Below, one piece after another: positions 10,301-18,043 of a stretch of DNA of 64,000 nt. The stretch comes from Paremcibacter congregatus (GTDB lineage Bacteria > Pseudomonadota > Alphaproteobacteria > Sphingomonadales > Emcibacteraceae): positions 2,139,501 to 2,203,500 of the forward strand of contig NZ_CP041025.1 of NCBI RefSeq assembly GCF_006385135.1, given 5' to 3'. Made by a program: the position numbers and the translations under genes. Below the pieces are notes generated by a model. The model was not told the DNA's origin and searched no databases. It worked only from the letters and a program-made list of their open reading frames with translations. Position 1 is the first letter of the stretch; every line of letters begins with the position of its first letter.

Positions 10301-10866
10301 AGTCCGGCCACATCAAGGAAGTCGGCATGGAGCTCTACCAGCAAATGCTGGAGGAAGCCGTCGCCAGCGCCCGCGCCGGCATCACAGATGATGAAATCAG
10401 CGGAGTCTGGTCGCCACAAATCAATGTGGGCGCGGCGGTATTGATTCCGGAAAGCTATGTACCGGACCTGAACCTGCGCATGTCACTCTATCGTCGTTTG
10501 GCCGATCTGGGCGGGCGTCAGGAAATCGATGCTTTCGGCGCTGAACTGATCGACCGTTTTGGTGACCTGCCGGAAGAAGTCGAACATCTTCTAAAAATCA
10601 TTCTGATCAAGCATTTCTGCCGCCTGGCGGGAATAGAAAAGATCGAAACCGGACCGAAGGGCGCAATTGTTTCCTTCCGCAATTCCAGTTTCGCCAATCC
10701 GGCAGGGTTGATTGATTTTATCAGCCAACAGTCCACGATCACAAAACTGCGCCCTGATCACCGGCTGGTCTATGTCCGTAAATGGTCAAAAATAGAAAGT
10801 CGCCTGCAAGGTTCCCTCAATCTCGCCCAGGCGCTGGCCAAGGCCGCCCGCTTGCCAGGCCAATAG
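7363..10866 (+). CDS. mfd: transcription-repair coupling factor Mfd
   Basis: This is a full-length 1167-residue Mfd. Order: UvrB-homology region (residues 1-about 350, including GDFAIRGGLIDIFP), the RNA-polymerase-interaction domain near LTPGDLVVHMDHGIGRYENL (about 505-525), the RecG-like translocase with GDVGFGKTE (about 645), DEEQHFG and TATPIPRT, QLRGRVGRSK (about 920), and the C-terminal TRCF domain from about 1000. Mfd displaces RNA polymerase stalled at lesions and recruits UvrA. The start is GTG 7363, overlapping the sdhE stop. Two long open frames on the opposite strand (7567-8604, 8623-9459) are compositional shadows. Confidence 0.97.
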   Translation: MNKFDQFIKAEVPLQIAQTPEGMDALYLTQLLCEAEGGPETILHIARDDHRMSNIAELVHFYAPDVEVLSFPAWDCLPYDRVSPNPDISAQRMTTLHQLTKESRGRKRLVITTVNGASQKIPERDTLRGLSFSAKTGDRIDLEQLTAFLSRNGYSRSSTVMEHGDFAIRGGLIDIFPSGQEDPVRIDLWGDTIESIRAFDAISQRTADDVDVLSLVPMSEVILDEDSIRRFRGSYVREFGTVRGDDPLYDAVKEGRKHQGMEHWLPYFHFKLETIFDYLPNCPVTLDSLTTEAFQDRQTAVKDYYQARLEAFQASKKSGGNSLSPYKPLPPELLYLPGSQWRTTLEERRAHQFAPFNAPPDSNHMVLDGRVGRDFAPERNDPKVNVYDALRQHIVKRHLDGQKVLIASYSAGSQNRLTAVLKEHGMANHQLLGSWAAQSALPKDVIGLMILPLEHGFETETLTVIAEQDILGDRLVRKVRKSRKAENFISEASALTPGDLVVHMDHGIGRYENLITIDVNGAAHDCVHLTYQGGDKLYVPVENIEILSRYGSEGSDGQLDKLGGVAWQGRKAKLKQRIRDMADELIKVAAQRALRKGTVIQPPEGLYDEFCARFPYSETDDQLRAIADVIDDLNSGKPMDRLVCGDVGFGKTEVALRTAFLAVMGGFQVAIIAPTTLLARQHYKTFVDRFKDLPVRIGHLSRLVTAKDQKATREELAQGTCEIVIGTHALLGKSVHFKNLGMIIIDEEQHFGVVHKERLKKMKHDVHVLTLTATPIPRTLQLAMSGMRGLSLIATPPVDRLAVRTFVLPMDALVIREALMREHYRGGQSFYVCPRVSDLKEIEDLLKEHVPEVKTVTAHGQMAPTQIEDIMNAFYDGKYDVLISTTIVESGLDIPTANTMIIHRADMFGLAQLYQLRGRVGRSKIRAYAYMTLPPKRLPTAQAEKRLQVLQTLDTLGAGFTLASHDLDIRGAGNLLGEEQSGHIKEVGMELYQQMLEEAVASARAGITDDEISGVWSPQINVGAAVLIPESYVPDLNLRMSLYRRLADLGGRQEIDAFGAELIDRFGDLPEEVEHLLKIILIKHFCRLAGIEKIETGPKGAIVSFRNSSFANPAGLIDFISQQSTITKLRPDHRLVYVRKWSKIESRLQGSLNLAQALAKAARLPGQ

Positions 10867-10996
10867 ATTGCATCTTTAACAATTCTTAATAAAATATTAG
10901 AAGACCCGGCGTATCCTTTTAAGAAGAATCGGGAGAAGAATATTCTTACGCAGCTTTTTGGCGCCGGAATAGGATTCTTGTAATGGAAAGGGTGAT

Positions 10997-11395
10997 ATGT
11001 TTAAAGCCATACAGACCAGCGTATCAGGATTACTTGCCTCGACCGCCCGCGCAAATACGGCGGCCAGTAACATTGTTAATTCACAGGTTACATCAACGCC
11101 CTTCTCCCCCAATACAGGCACGACACAGTCTCCCGGGTTTACACCGCAACGACTTCAACAAACAACTACTGCCTACGGAGGTGTCCGGACAACCAATGTG
11201 CCTGTCTCTCCGGCCAGCCTGTCTGTCTATAATCCCTCGTCACCACTGTCCAATGAACAGGGCCTGGTCGATGTCCCCAATGTATCCTTCCCGGTTGAGA
11301 TAGCCGAATTGCAAAGAGCCAAGCATGCCTATGCCGCCAATGCCAAAATGATCAAGGCCCTGGATGAGACGGCTCAAGTTCTTCTGAAAAGTTAA
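10997..11395 (+). CDS. solitary flagellar basal-body rod-like protein
   Basis: This 132-residue protein starts with the classic rod/hook N-terminal helix and motif (MFKAIQTSVSGLLAST, then ARANTAASNIVN, equivalent to the ANNxAN motif of FlgB/FlgC/FlgG) and ends with a C-terminal rod helix (VDVPNVSFPVEIAELQRAKHA, continuing to KALDETAQVLLKS). It is about FlgC length, but the middle is a low-complexity Ser/Thr/Pro-rich linker. No other flagellar gene is nearby. It may be an accessory rod component exported by the flagellar type III system, or an orphan. A good Shine-Dalgarno (GGAAAGGGTG) lies just before ATG 10997. Confidence 0.72.
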   Translation: MFKAIQTSVSGLLASTARANTAASNIVNSQVTSTPFSPNTGTTQSPGFTPQRLQQTTTAYGGVRTTNVPVSPASLSVYNPSSPLSNEQGLVDVPNVSFPVEIAELQRAKHAYAANAKMIKALDETAQVLLKS

Positions 11396-11613
11396 AATCA
11401 TCTTCTTAAGGTTTTATAAACCCTATTATATTAACGTTATAGAATATATAGAACCGGTATCATGATAGCGGCACAAGAAGGGTGAACATCAAATTTTCAT
11501 AATGAAAATAATAGCTTACATTAATATTATATTTATAATTACTGTTGCAAACTTGCATATCAATGTTTAAGTTTTCTTGATAGTAATATTGAGTAGAATA
11601 TAAAGAATTTTTT

Positions 11614-12729
11614 ATGGCGACAAGCGAACCCAAAATAGATCAGGAAGTATCAAACCTTCTTAAACTCGCCCACGGGAAAGAAGCTGGTGGTCGTACTGTA
11701 CTCTTCAGCACCATTACAGACCTCCTGGAACGCCGCCACAACGACCTGTCAAAAACTGAACTCGCTTTAATGTCGGAAATCCTCTCCAAGCTGATCTCCG
11801 ATGTCGAAATGAATATCCGCACCAAGCTGGCGCATAAATTATCCTCGCAAGAAGATGCACCTCTTGATCTGGTTATACTGCTGGCCAATGATCAGATTGA
11901 AGTGGCCAAACCTATTCTCGACCTGAGCACCCTTCTTTCGGACGACGATCTGATCCGCATTATCCGTCACAAAACGGCTCAACACCAATTGAGTATCGCG
12001 AGTCGCAAGCACCTGTCCTCCGGTGTCTGCCGTGAACTGATTTCAATCGGGAACACCAAAACGCTGGTGACCCTTCTGACCAATCATGATGCGCAGATTG
12101 ATAACACATCCCTTGCTGCTCTGGTGGAAAGATCCAAGGAAAGTGTTCCCATTCAGCCGCCGCTTATTGAACGCCCTGACCTGCCGAAAGAAATGGCGGC
12201 AAAAATGTATCAATGGGTCTCGAACAGCCTTCGCGAATCCATTCTGACCAATCTTAACCTGAGTGAAGATGAGCTGTCCAAGCTTCTCGATTCAGCCATT
12301 TCAGACGTCAGCAATGAAGAAGTAGACACGATTACGCGGGAAAAATCGGAAATCCTTCTGGTCAATAAACTTCACAAGGCCGGTAAACTGCAGCCTTCCT
12401 TCCTGATGAAAAGTCTCAATCAGGGACAATCTTCATTGTTTGAAATTGCCTTCTCGAAACTGATTTCCGTTCCCCGTAAAATCATGCGGTCGTTTCTTTA
12501 TGACCGGGGACCGGATGCGCTCGCGGTTTCCTGCTGTGCAGCAGGTATTGATCAGAGCGTTTTTCTGACGATTTATAAACTGACCCGGGAAGCCAAAGAC
12601 ATGAATACCACGCTTTCCGACCATGAAACAGCGACCGCTTTCAGCTATTTCCAGAAAATGGATAAAAAACGCGCCCAGCTAACCATTCAAAAATGGGTTG
12701 CAGAAGCCACCGGCGCCCCTATATTCTAG
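11614..12729 (+). CDS. DUF2336 domain-containing protein
   Basis: This 371-residue, mostly helical, soluble protein matches DUF2336, a family nearly restricted to Alphaproteobacteria. Typical features are the early GRTVLFSTITDLLERR segment, the LMSEILSKLISDVEMNIR helix, and HEAT-like repeats in which each unit ends with a phrase like DLVILLANDQIEVAKPIL. No catalytic motif is visible. Members are often found beside signalling or cell-cycle genes, and a helical-repeat scaffold role is the usual guess. A second copy lies at 15310-16479 on the other strand. The 218 bp upstream is AT-rich and probably carries its promoter. Confidence 0.82.
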   Translation: MATSEPKIDQEVSNLLKLAHGKEAGGRTVLFSTITDLLERRHNDLSKTELALMSEILSKLISDVEMNIRTKLAHKLSSQEDAPLDLVILLANDQIEVAKPILDLSTLLSDDDLIRIIRHKTAQHQLSIASRKHLSSGVCRELISIGNTKTLVTLLTNHDAQIDNTSLAALVERSKESVPIQPPLIERPDLPKEMAAKMYQWVSNSLRESILTNLNLSEDELSKLLDSAISDVSNEEVDTITREKSEILLVNKLHKAGKLQPSFLMKSLNQGQSSLFEIAFSKLISVPRKIMRSFLYDRGPDALAVSCCAAGIDQSVFLTIYKLTREAKDMNTTLSDHETATAFSYFQKMDKKRAQLTIQKWVAEATGAPIF

Positions 12730-12810
12730 TCATAACAAAATTCACTCTTTTACCGCAGGGCCAAACCGCCTAACATGCATCTTACGCAAAGGTGATTATG
12801 ATGGAAGATA

Positions 12811-13587
12811 ATGATGATAGAAAATGTCCGGAAGATCGCCCTCGCCGCCTCTGATACAGACAGCGCCCAGGAAGCCGCAGACGCGTTAAAAGAATGCTAT
12901 GACTTTGTTCCCCTGGAGGAAGCCGACGTCATCGTTGCCTTGGGCGGGGATGGGTATGTTCTTCATCTTATTCATGAAATTATCCCTCATAAAGCCTCTA
13001 TCTTCGGCATGAACAAGGGAACTGTCGGTTTTCTTCTCAATGATTTCAAGGTCGAAAACCTGCTGGAGCGCATCAATGCCTCGACCTCCGTCACCTTGCA
13101 TCCTCTGCGCATGACGGCTTACACAGAAGACGATAGCAAGGTCGAAGCCCTGGCAATGAATGAAGTCTCTCTGCTGCGGCAAACCCGGCAAACCGCTAAA
13201 ATCAGAGTTTCCATTGACGGAAAGGTCCGTATGGAGGAACTGGTCTGCGACGGTATTCTGCTGGCCACTCCAGCCGGCAGCACCGCCTACAACCTGTCCG
13301 CTCATGGACCTATCATTCCCATGCGGGCTGAAATCATGGCCATGACGCCGATCAGCGCATTTCGACCGCGTCGCTGGAAAGGCGCCCTGCTGCCACAGAA
13401 TGCGAAGGTTACCTTTGAAGTGCTCAATCCGGAAAAACGTCCTGTCAGCGCCGTGGCGGATACAAAAGAAGTCCGCCATATCAAAAGAGTGGATATCGAG
13501 CAGGATCGCACCATCAAGATAAACATGCTGTTCGATCGGCACCATACGCTTGAAGAACGAATCCTCAACGAACAATTCATTTATTAG
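12811..13587 (+). CDS. nadK: NAD(+) kinase
   Basis: The 258-residue cytosolic enzyme makes NADP from NAD and ATP. Diagnostic motifs: GGDGY (family GGDG) near residue 45, FGMNKGTVGFL (NxGxxGFL) near 67, NEVSLLRQ near 110, and TPAGSTAYNLSAHGPI near 155, which binds the nicotinamide ribose. Length is usual for alphaproteobacterial NadK. A GGAAG Shine-Dalgarno lies six bases before ATG 12811. Its stop is 14 bp from that of the convergent histidine kinase gene. Confidence 0.93.
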   Translation: MMIENVRKIALAASDTDSAQEAADALKECYDFVPLEEADVIVALGGDGYVLHLIHEIIPHKASIFGMNKGTVGFLLNDFKVENLLERINASTSVTLHPLRMTAYTEDDSKVEALAMNEVSLLRQTRQTAKIRVSIDGKVRMEELVCDGILLATPAGSTAYNLSAHGPIIPMRAEIMAMTPISAFRPRRWKGALLPQNAKVTFEVLNPEKRPVSAVADTKEVRHIKRVDIEQDRTIKINMLFDRHHTLEERILNEQFIY

Positions 13588-13601
13588 GAAATTAGGTGGC
13601 G

Positions 13602-15308
13602 TTAACTACATAAGTTAAAGGTTACGGTAAATTCCGACCCCTCATTGACCACGCTTCTCAGTTCAATATCTCCGCCCATTTGGCGGGCCAGATGTTGCGA
13701 TATGTGCAACCCGAGGCCCGTGCCTTCTTCTGTACGGGAATATATATTATCCGTTGCCTGATGGAATTTTTCAAACACCAGTTCCTGCTGACTTTCCGGA
13801 ATGCCAATGCCTGTGTCCCAAACCGTTACATTGACCATATCGGTCCCTGCTCTGGTAACGCGCACGCCGATTTTGCCGTGTTCCGGTGTAAATTTGACCG
13901 CATTGCTCAACAGATTGACAAAGATCTGTACCGCGCGACGTTCATCGGCATAAATATAGCAATTCTCGTCAACACGGACATCGGAAATGTCCAGATGTTT
14001 GCGGTTCGCCCGCAGAACGATCAGGTTTTGTGCTTTTTCAACGATTTCCCGCAATGACACTTTATCGCAATCCAGCTTGATTTTTCCGCTTTCCAAAACA
14101 GCAACATCAAGCACATCATTGATCAGGTCCAGCAAATGCCGCCCTGCAGACATGATGTCATCACTATAAGAAACATATTGGGCATTCAGGTCGCCGAAGA
14201 CCTTCATTTTCATGGCCTCGGCAAAACCGATAATCGCATTCAGCGGGGTGCGCAGTTCATGGCTCATGGCCGCCAGAAATTCACTCTTGGCCCCAAGGGC
14301 AGCTTCTGACGCTGCAGATGCCATATCAAGCTGAATATTCTTATTGGTCAACTCTTCCAGAGTATTTTCCAATGATTTTTGAACCGCTAGGGTTTCCAGG
14401 CGCGCCTTGTAATTAACCGTGACATCCATGCCAGCCCCACGATAGCCCTGGAACTCACCGGTTTTTGTGTCAAATATCGGAACCCCGCTCAGATGAATAT
14501 AAACCGGCTCTTCATCGGCACCTTCAATCAGAAATAACCTGTCGCGAAAGGGACGCATAGCATCAAGAAAATGTTCGCAGGTTACAATTTTTCCGGTTTC
14601 ACAGGATTTTAATTCCCCGAAATTTTCAAACCGTTTCCCTTTCATCAGAACCGCTGGCTTGCCGGTGATTGCTGTCAGGCGATCTGACACGAAAGTAATT
14701 TTATAGTCCCGGTCAATTTCCCAATACCAATCGGATGTCGCCCTGGCAAAGTCCCGGAAACGTTGCTGCATCAGGCTTTCATGGCCCAAAGACTGCATCT
14801 TTTCTGTACAGTCAACGTAAGTTGCCCCCACTGCAATCACAATTCCATTGTCATCACATACCGGAAAATGCCGAGATCGGTACTGGCGTAATGCGCCGTT
14901 AAGTTTAATGGTTTCTTCGACAGAGACACTTTGCCGGGTCAGTTGGACTTCATTCAGAATCGCCAACAGGCTTTGCGGAAGTTTATTGTCTTCCCCCTGC
15001 TGCGGCGTGACTGATTCCGTATATTCACAGTGGCTGACCAGATCACGATAGCTTTGATTAACATAAACCAGCTGGCCCGATATCGTGGAAATATAAAGCG
15101 GCACCGACTCGTCAAAACTCATATGCGCAATGAGAGACAGGATTTTGTCCTCAATGGTGACCGGTTGTTTCTTGGATTTCTTGGCGGCCGTATGCGGCAA
15201 GCTTTGCACCAGCTGAAGCGGAATGATCGTCTGCTGCTTCAACTTTGGTACCAATCTTTTACCAACAGACTTTACATCTGCTGCATTTTGGTCCGATCTG
15301 CCAAACAT
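13602..15308 (-). CDS. PAS domain sensor histidine kinase (cytoplasmic)
   Basis: The 568-residue kinase has no clear membrane helix. After an unstructured start there are two PAS-like domains (about 65-165, with VPLYISTISGQLVYVNQSY, and about 190-310, with DWYWEIDRDYKITFVSDRL), a coiled-coil linker, the dimerisation/phosphoacceptor box SHELRTPLNAIIGFAEAM and the ATPase domain with N, G1 (DTGIGIP) and G2 (GTGLGLHIS) boxes. It would sense an intracellular cue and phosphorylate a response regulator not encoded next to it. The gene starts one base after the stop of the DUF2336 gene upstream, so the two are co-transcribed and probably translationally coupled. Confidence 0.88.
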   Translation of the reverse strand: MFGRSDQNAADVKSVGKRLVPKLKQQTIIPLQLVQSLPHTAAKKSKKQPVTIEDKILSLIAHMSFDESVPLYISTISGQLVYVNQSYRDLVSHCEYTESVTPQQGEDNKLPQSLLAILNEVQLTRQSVSVEETIKLNGALRQYRSRHFPVCDDNGIVIAVGATYVDCTEKMQSLGHESLMQQRFRDFARATSDWYWEIDRDYKITFVSDRLTAITGKPAVLMKGKRFENFGELKSCETGKIVTCEHFLDAMRPFRDRLFLIEGADEEPVYIHLSGVPIFDTKTGEFQGYRGAGMDVTVNYKARLETLAVQKSLENTLEELTNKNIQLDMASAASEAALGAKSEFLAAMSHELRTPLNAIIGFAEAMKMKVFGDLNAQYVSYSDDIMSAGRHLLDLINDVLDVAVLESGKIKLDCDKVSLREIVEKAQNLIVLRANRKHLDISDVRVDENCYIYADERRAVQIFVNLLSNAVKFTPEHGKIGVRVTRAGTDMVNVTVWDTGIGIPESQQELVFEKFHQATDNIYSRTEEGTGLGLHISQHLARQMGGDIELRSVVNEGSEFTVTFNLCS

Positions 15309-15309
15309 T

Positions 15310-16479
15310 TTATGTCGTATCCTTTATATCTGACATGGCATTTTGGTACCTAAAATCGCGTTGCCAATGTCTTACGGCTACTTTTGCATTTTTAACTTTA
15401 ATGTCATCATACAGCGATACAATCGATTTGACCAGACTAGTCGCACGCGCCCGTCCCCCGGAACGTGACTGCGCGATCAAAAGAAACAGGGAAGCAAACC
15501 GATCACGGTCCACATCCAGTGACTTCATAATAATAGCCAGACTTTCGCCCGTTCTCTCGCGCATGGATCGCCAGATTATTTTAACATCAAGTCCACACAT
15601 CTCGGACAGGGAGGCGACAAAGAGGTTTACCTTCTCCTGTCGCAAACAGTTTTGCAGGAAAAAGGCGTCCAGTTCATCTGCGGCGGCCATTTCCCGGGCA
15701 AGCTTGAGAGCAGCCAGCATCACACTGTCCGTCACCTCATGCTGGCGTAAGGCTGTTTTTGTCGCCATTTCAAGCAGGTCATCAATAACCACATCATCAA
15801 CGTTATAGTCCAACACGATTTTCCGGCGCAAGGCAGCGGAAACCCACCAATACATACGGTGGGCTAATTCAATCGGTAAATCCTGACGGTTCAGAAGAGG
15901 TTCTTGAAAACGATCCACGTTTTTGGATTCGGCAACAAGATATTTCATGGAAAGCTCTGAAATTTCAGCATTTTCGTTACGGATCAAGGCTTCGACAACA
16001 TCCTCGCTACCATGATCAATCAGTTCACTACTGACCTCATCACTAACGTAACTGCGAATCGCAATCGCCATGCGATGAGCATCCGACCGGTTGCGGATTA
16101 TCTCAATCAGGTCTTCATCCTTCAGGACGCTGCTTTTACGCAACATTGGCCCGGCGATGTCAATTGAATCACTGGCCAGTTGTTTCGCAAGATCAGAAGA
16201 AACCTGATCGGCGTTAGCCAAACGGCTGCTCAGTTCTTTTTTTACGGATTTTTCGACAGAATTAATCAACTTTGCCAAAATATCATTCATCAAAGCCCGT
16301 TCATGTTCCGTCAAGCGCCCTTCAGGGGAGAGAAACATGTCTGAAATATTCTCAACCAGTTCATTTCTAGCTGAAATGGACTTCTGCTGAGCCAACAGGA
16401 TAAGATCTGTGGAAGCTATATTAGAATCAAGCATCCCCATAATTGTCAAATCCACCTTATTTTTATTATCGTTTTTCAT
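15310..16479 (-). CDS. DUF2336 domain-containing protein, second copy
   Basis: This 389-residue helical-repeat protein is paralogous to the product of 11614-12729. The two share segments such as ALMNDILAKLINSVE versus ALMSEILSKLISDVE, DLIEIIRNRSDAHRMAIA versus DLIRIIRHKTAQHQLSIA, and the RPDLP/RQDLP...MYxWVS block. It leads a two-gene unit with the PAS kinase, which suggests DUF2336 acts with that kinase, perhaps as scaffold or partner; this is inference. It is divergent from nothing close: 16480-16614 separates it from the end of the P450 gene on the same strand. Confidence 0.82.
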   Translation of the reverse strand: MKNDNKNKVDLTIMGMLDSNIASTDLILLAQQKSISARNELVENISDMFLSPEGRLTEHERALMNDILAKLINSVEKSVKKELSSRLANADQVSSDLAKQLASDSIDIAGPMLRKSSVLKDEDLIEIIRNRSDAHRMAIAIRSYVSDEVSSELIDHGSEDVVEALIRNENAEISELSMKYLVAESKNVDRFQEPLLNRQDLPIELAHRMYWWVSAALRRKIVLDYNVDDVVIDDLLEMATKTALRQHEVTDSVMLAALKLAREMAAADELDAFFLQNCLRQEKVNLFVASLSEMCGLDVKIIWRSMRERTGESLAIIMKSLDVDRDRFASLFLLIAQSRSGGRARATSLVKSIVSLYDDIKVKNAKVAVRHWQRDFRYQNAMSDIKDTT

Positions 16480-16614
16480 TATGTCGAGCCTCTATAAGCT
16501 CTAAAATATGTAATTCTTATATCTACAGTTTGTTAACAAAGCTTAAAAATTGCTGCTAAAAGCCATTTTATTGTCAGACAAAGCCAGAACCCTCTGCTCC
16601 GTCTCTTGACGCCT

Positions 16615-18030
16615 TCATGTACAGCTTTTCTCGTCGCCAGCCCCTTCGAAAGTAATGGTCAGATGTTGCGGGAATGGTGTCCCTGCATTATCCATTTGTC
16701 CCGCCGGCCCTGACGCCCGTTTTAAATTGGGTAGTTTTAGAATTTCTTTCAGAAAAACCGGCATTACGGTACGGGAAATTTGTTCCCCAAAGCACTTGTG
16801 AATTCCTCCTCCCCAGAGGATATACTGGTCAGGCGAACGGGAAAGATCAAAGCGCCCCGGCGACGGAATAACCCAAGGATCAAACATCGCCGACAAATTT
16901 GCGGCAAAGACAAAACATCCTTTAGGGATTTCGCGTTGCCGTAGTGTACCTGCCGCAAGAGTATGATCTTCCGCCGCCCGCCGGAAGATAACCGGATTCA
17001 TCGGATTAAAGCGGAAAGCTTCCACAATATAACGGCTGAGCAGTTCATCATCCCCTGACCGTGCCGCCGCCTGTGCCCCGGCCAAGACCTCTGGCCGCGC
17101 CAGTAGCTGATCCAGAACCCGTGTGGTGGCATTGGAGATCGTAGGCAACATCGCCGTTATCATACCAAGAAAGTTATTTCGAATGCCAAGATTATCCATA
17201 CCTGGCATTTCCGCTGTTTGCAGCTTGAGGCACCGACCCAGGACATCATCGCGCATCTCCCCGTTTTTCTGACGTGCGGCGATCGCCTGGTCTAGATATA
17301 CCCGGCACCCGGCAGAAGCCGTCTGCGCCGCCGCAACGATCTCCGCTTCGTCAGAAAAATCAAAAAAGATATAGTGAAACATGGTATGGGTCCAGTCGAT
17401 CAGAACGTCTTCCGACGGACCCGGCGTACCGAAATAATGTCCCACCAACCGCGCCAGAACCGGTTTCGTCAACGTCCTGGGCACATCAAGTTTACCTTGT
17501 GCCGCGACGAGAACAGATGCAATCTCTGCGGATATAAAAGGCGTGATAATCTCATCAATATCATTGCGATTTGCCGCCAGACGCATATTGGAAACATTAT
17601 TGATATAATCGGGCCCCTCCTGCATCCCCAGAAAGAAGTTGTTTCCTTCTGTCAGCAAAGCCATTTTAGGGGCATAAGTGGTCTGAAAAACCTGATCCAG
17701 ATTCATGACTTCCAAGACATCCTCATAAGCCGTGACAAACGCCGTGGCTGAATTATCATAGGCCGTGACAAATCTCTTGTTCACCACAATGGTTGGTATG
17801 AAGGTGCGCAATACTGCCAAAATCGCCCGCATGTGTTCCGGCCGTGCCAATGTGGCAATCAGCCGGTCCTTGAGCATTCCACGCCCAAATAATGCCTTGC
17901 CCCCCGCCCACAGCAGAGTGAGAAAATTCCACACTCCCCATAAAATTACATACACCGACATCACGAGTTGCCGTGCGATATTAAGTATTCCGCCAAAGAT
18001 CGCCCCAAACAGTCCCGCCAGTTCAGACAT
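16615..18030 (-). CDS. atypical cytochrome P450
   Basis: This is a 471-residue haem-thiolate protein. The proximal loop reads ILWGGGIHKCFGEQIS, with Cys413 as haem ligand and Trp for the usual Phe. ExxR is EAFR (337-340) and the PERF-like region is PGRFDLSR (391-398). The I-helix segment (about 287-303, FLGMITAMLPTISNATT) lacks the acid-Thr pair that activates O2 in monooxygenases, a trait of P450s that rearrange hydroperoxides or use peroxide (CYP74, prostacyclin synthase, fungal Ppo C-terminal domains). A hydrophobic N-terminus (about 5-48) could tether it to the membrane. I use ATG 18030, preceded by AAAAGGCGAC, over an upstream in-frame start at 18069. It sits 13 bp after the DyP gene, last in the block. 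Confidence 0.85.
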   Translation of the reverse strand: MSELAGLFGAIFGGILNIARQLVMSVYVILWGVWNFLTLLWAGGKALFGRGMLKDRLIATLARPEHMRAILAVLRTFIPTIVVNKRFVTAYDNSATAFVTAYEDVLEVMNLDQVFQTTYAPKMALLTEGNNFFLGMQEGPDYINNVSNMRLAANRNDIDEIITPFISAEIASVLVAAQGKLDVPRTLTKPVLARLVGHYFGTPGPSEDVLIDWTHTMFHYIFFDFSDEAEIVAAAQTASAGCRVYLDQAIAARQKNGEMRDDVLGRCLKLQTAEMPGMDNLGIRNNFLGMITAMLPTISNATTRVLDQLLARPEVLAGAQAAARSGDDELLSRYIVEAFRFNPMNPVIFRRAAEDHTLAAGTLRQREIPKGCFVFAANLSAMFDPWVIPSPGRFDLSRSPDQYILWGGGIHKCFGEQISRTVMPVFLKEILKLPNLKRASGPAGQMDNAGTPFPQHLTITFEGAGDEKSCT

Positions 18031-18043
18031 TCTGTCGCCTTTT

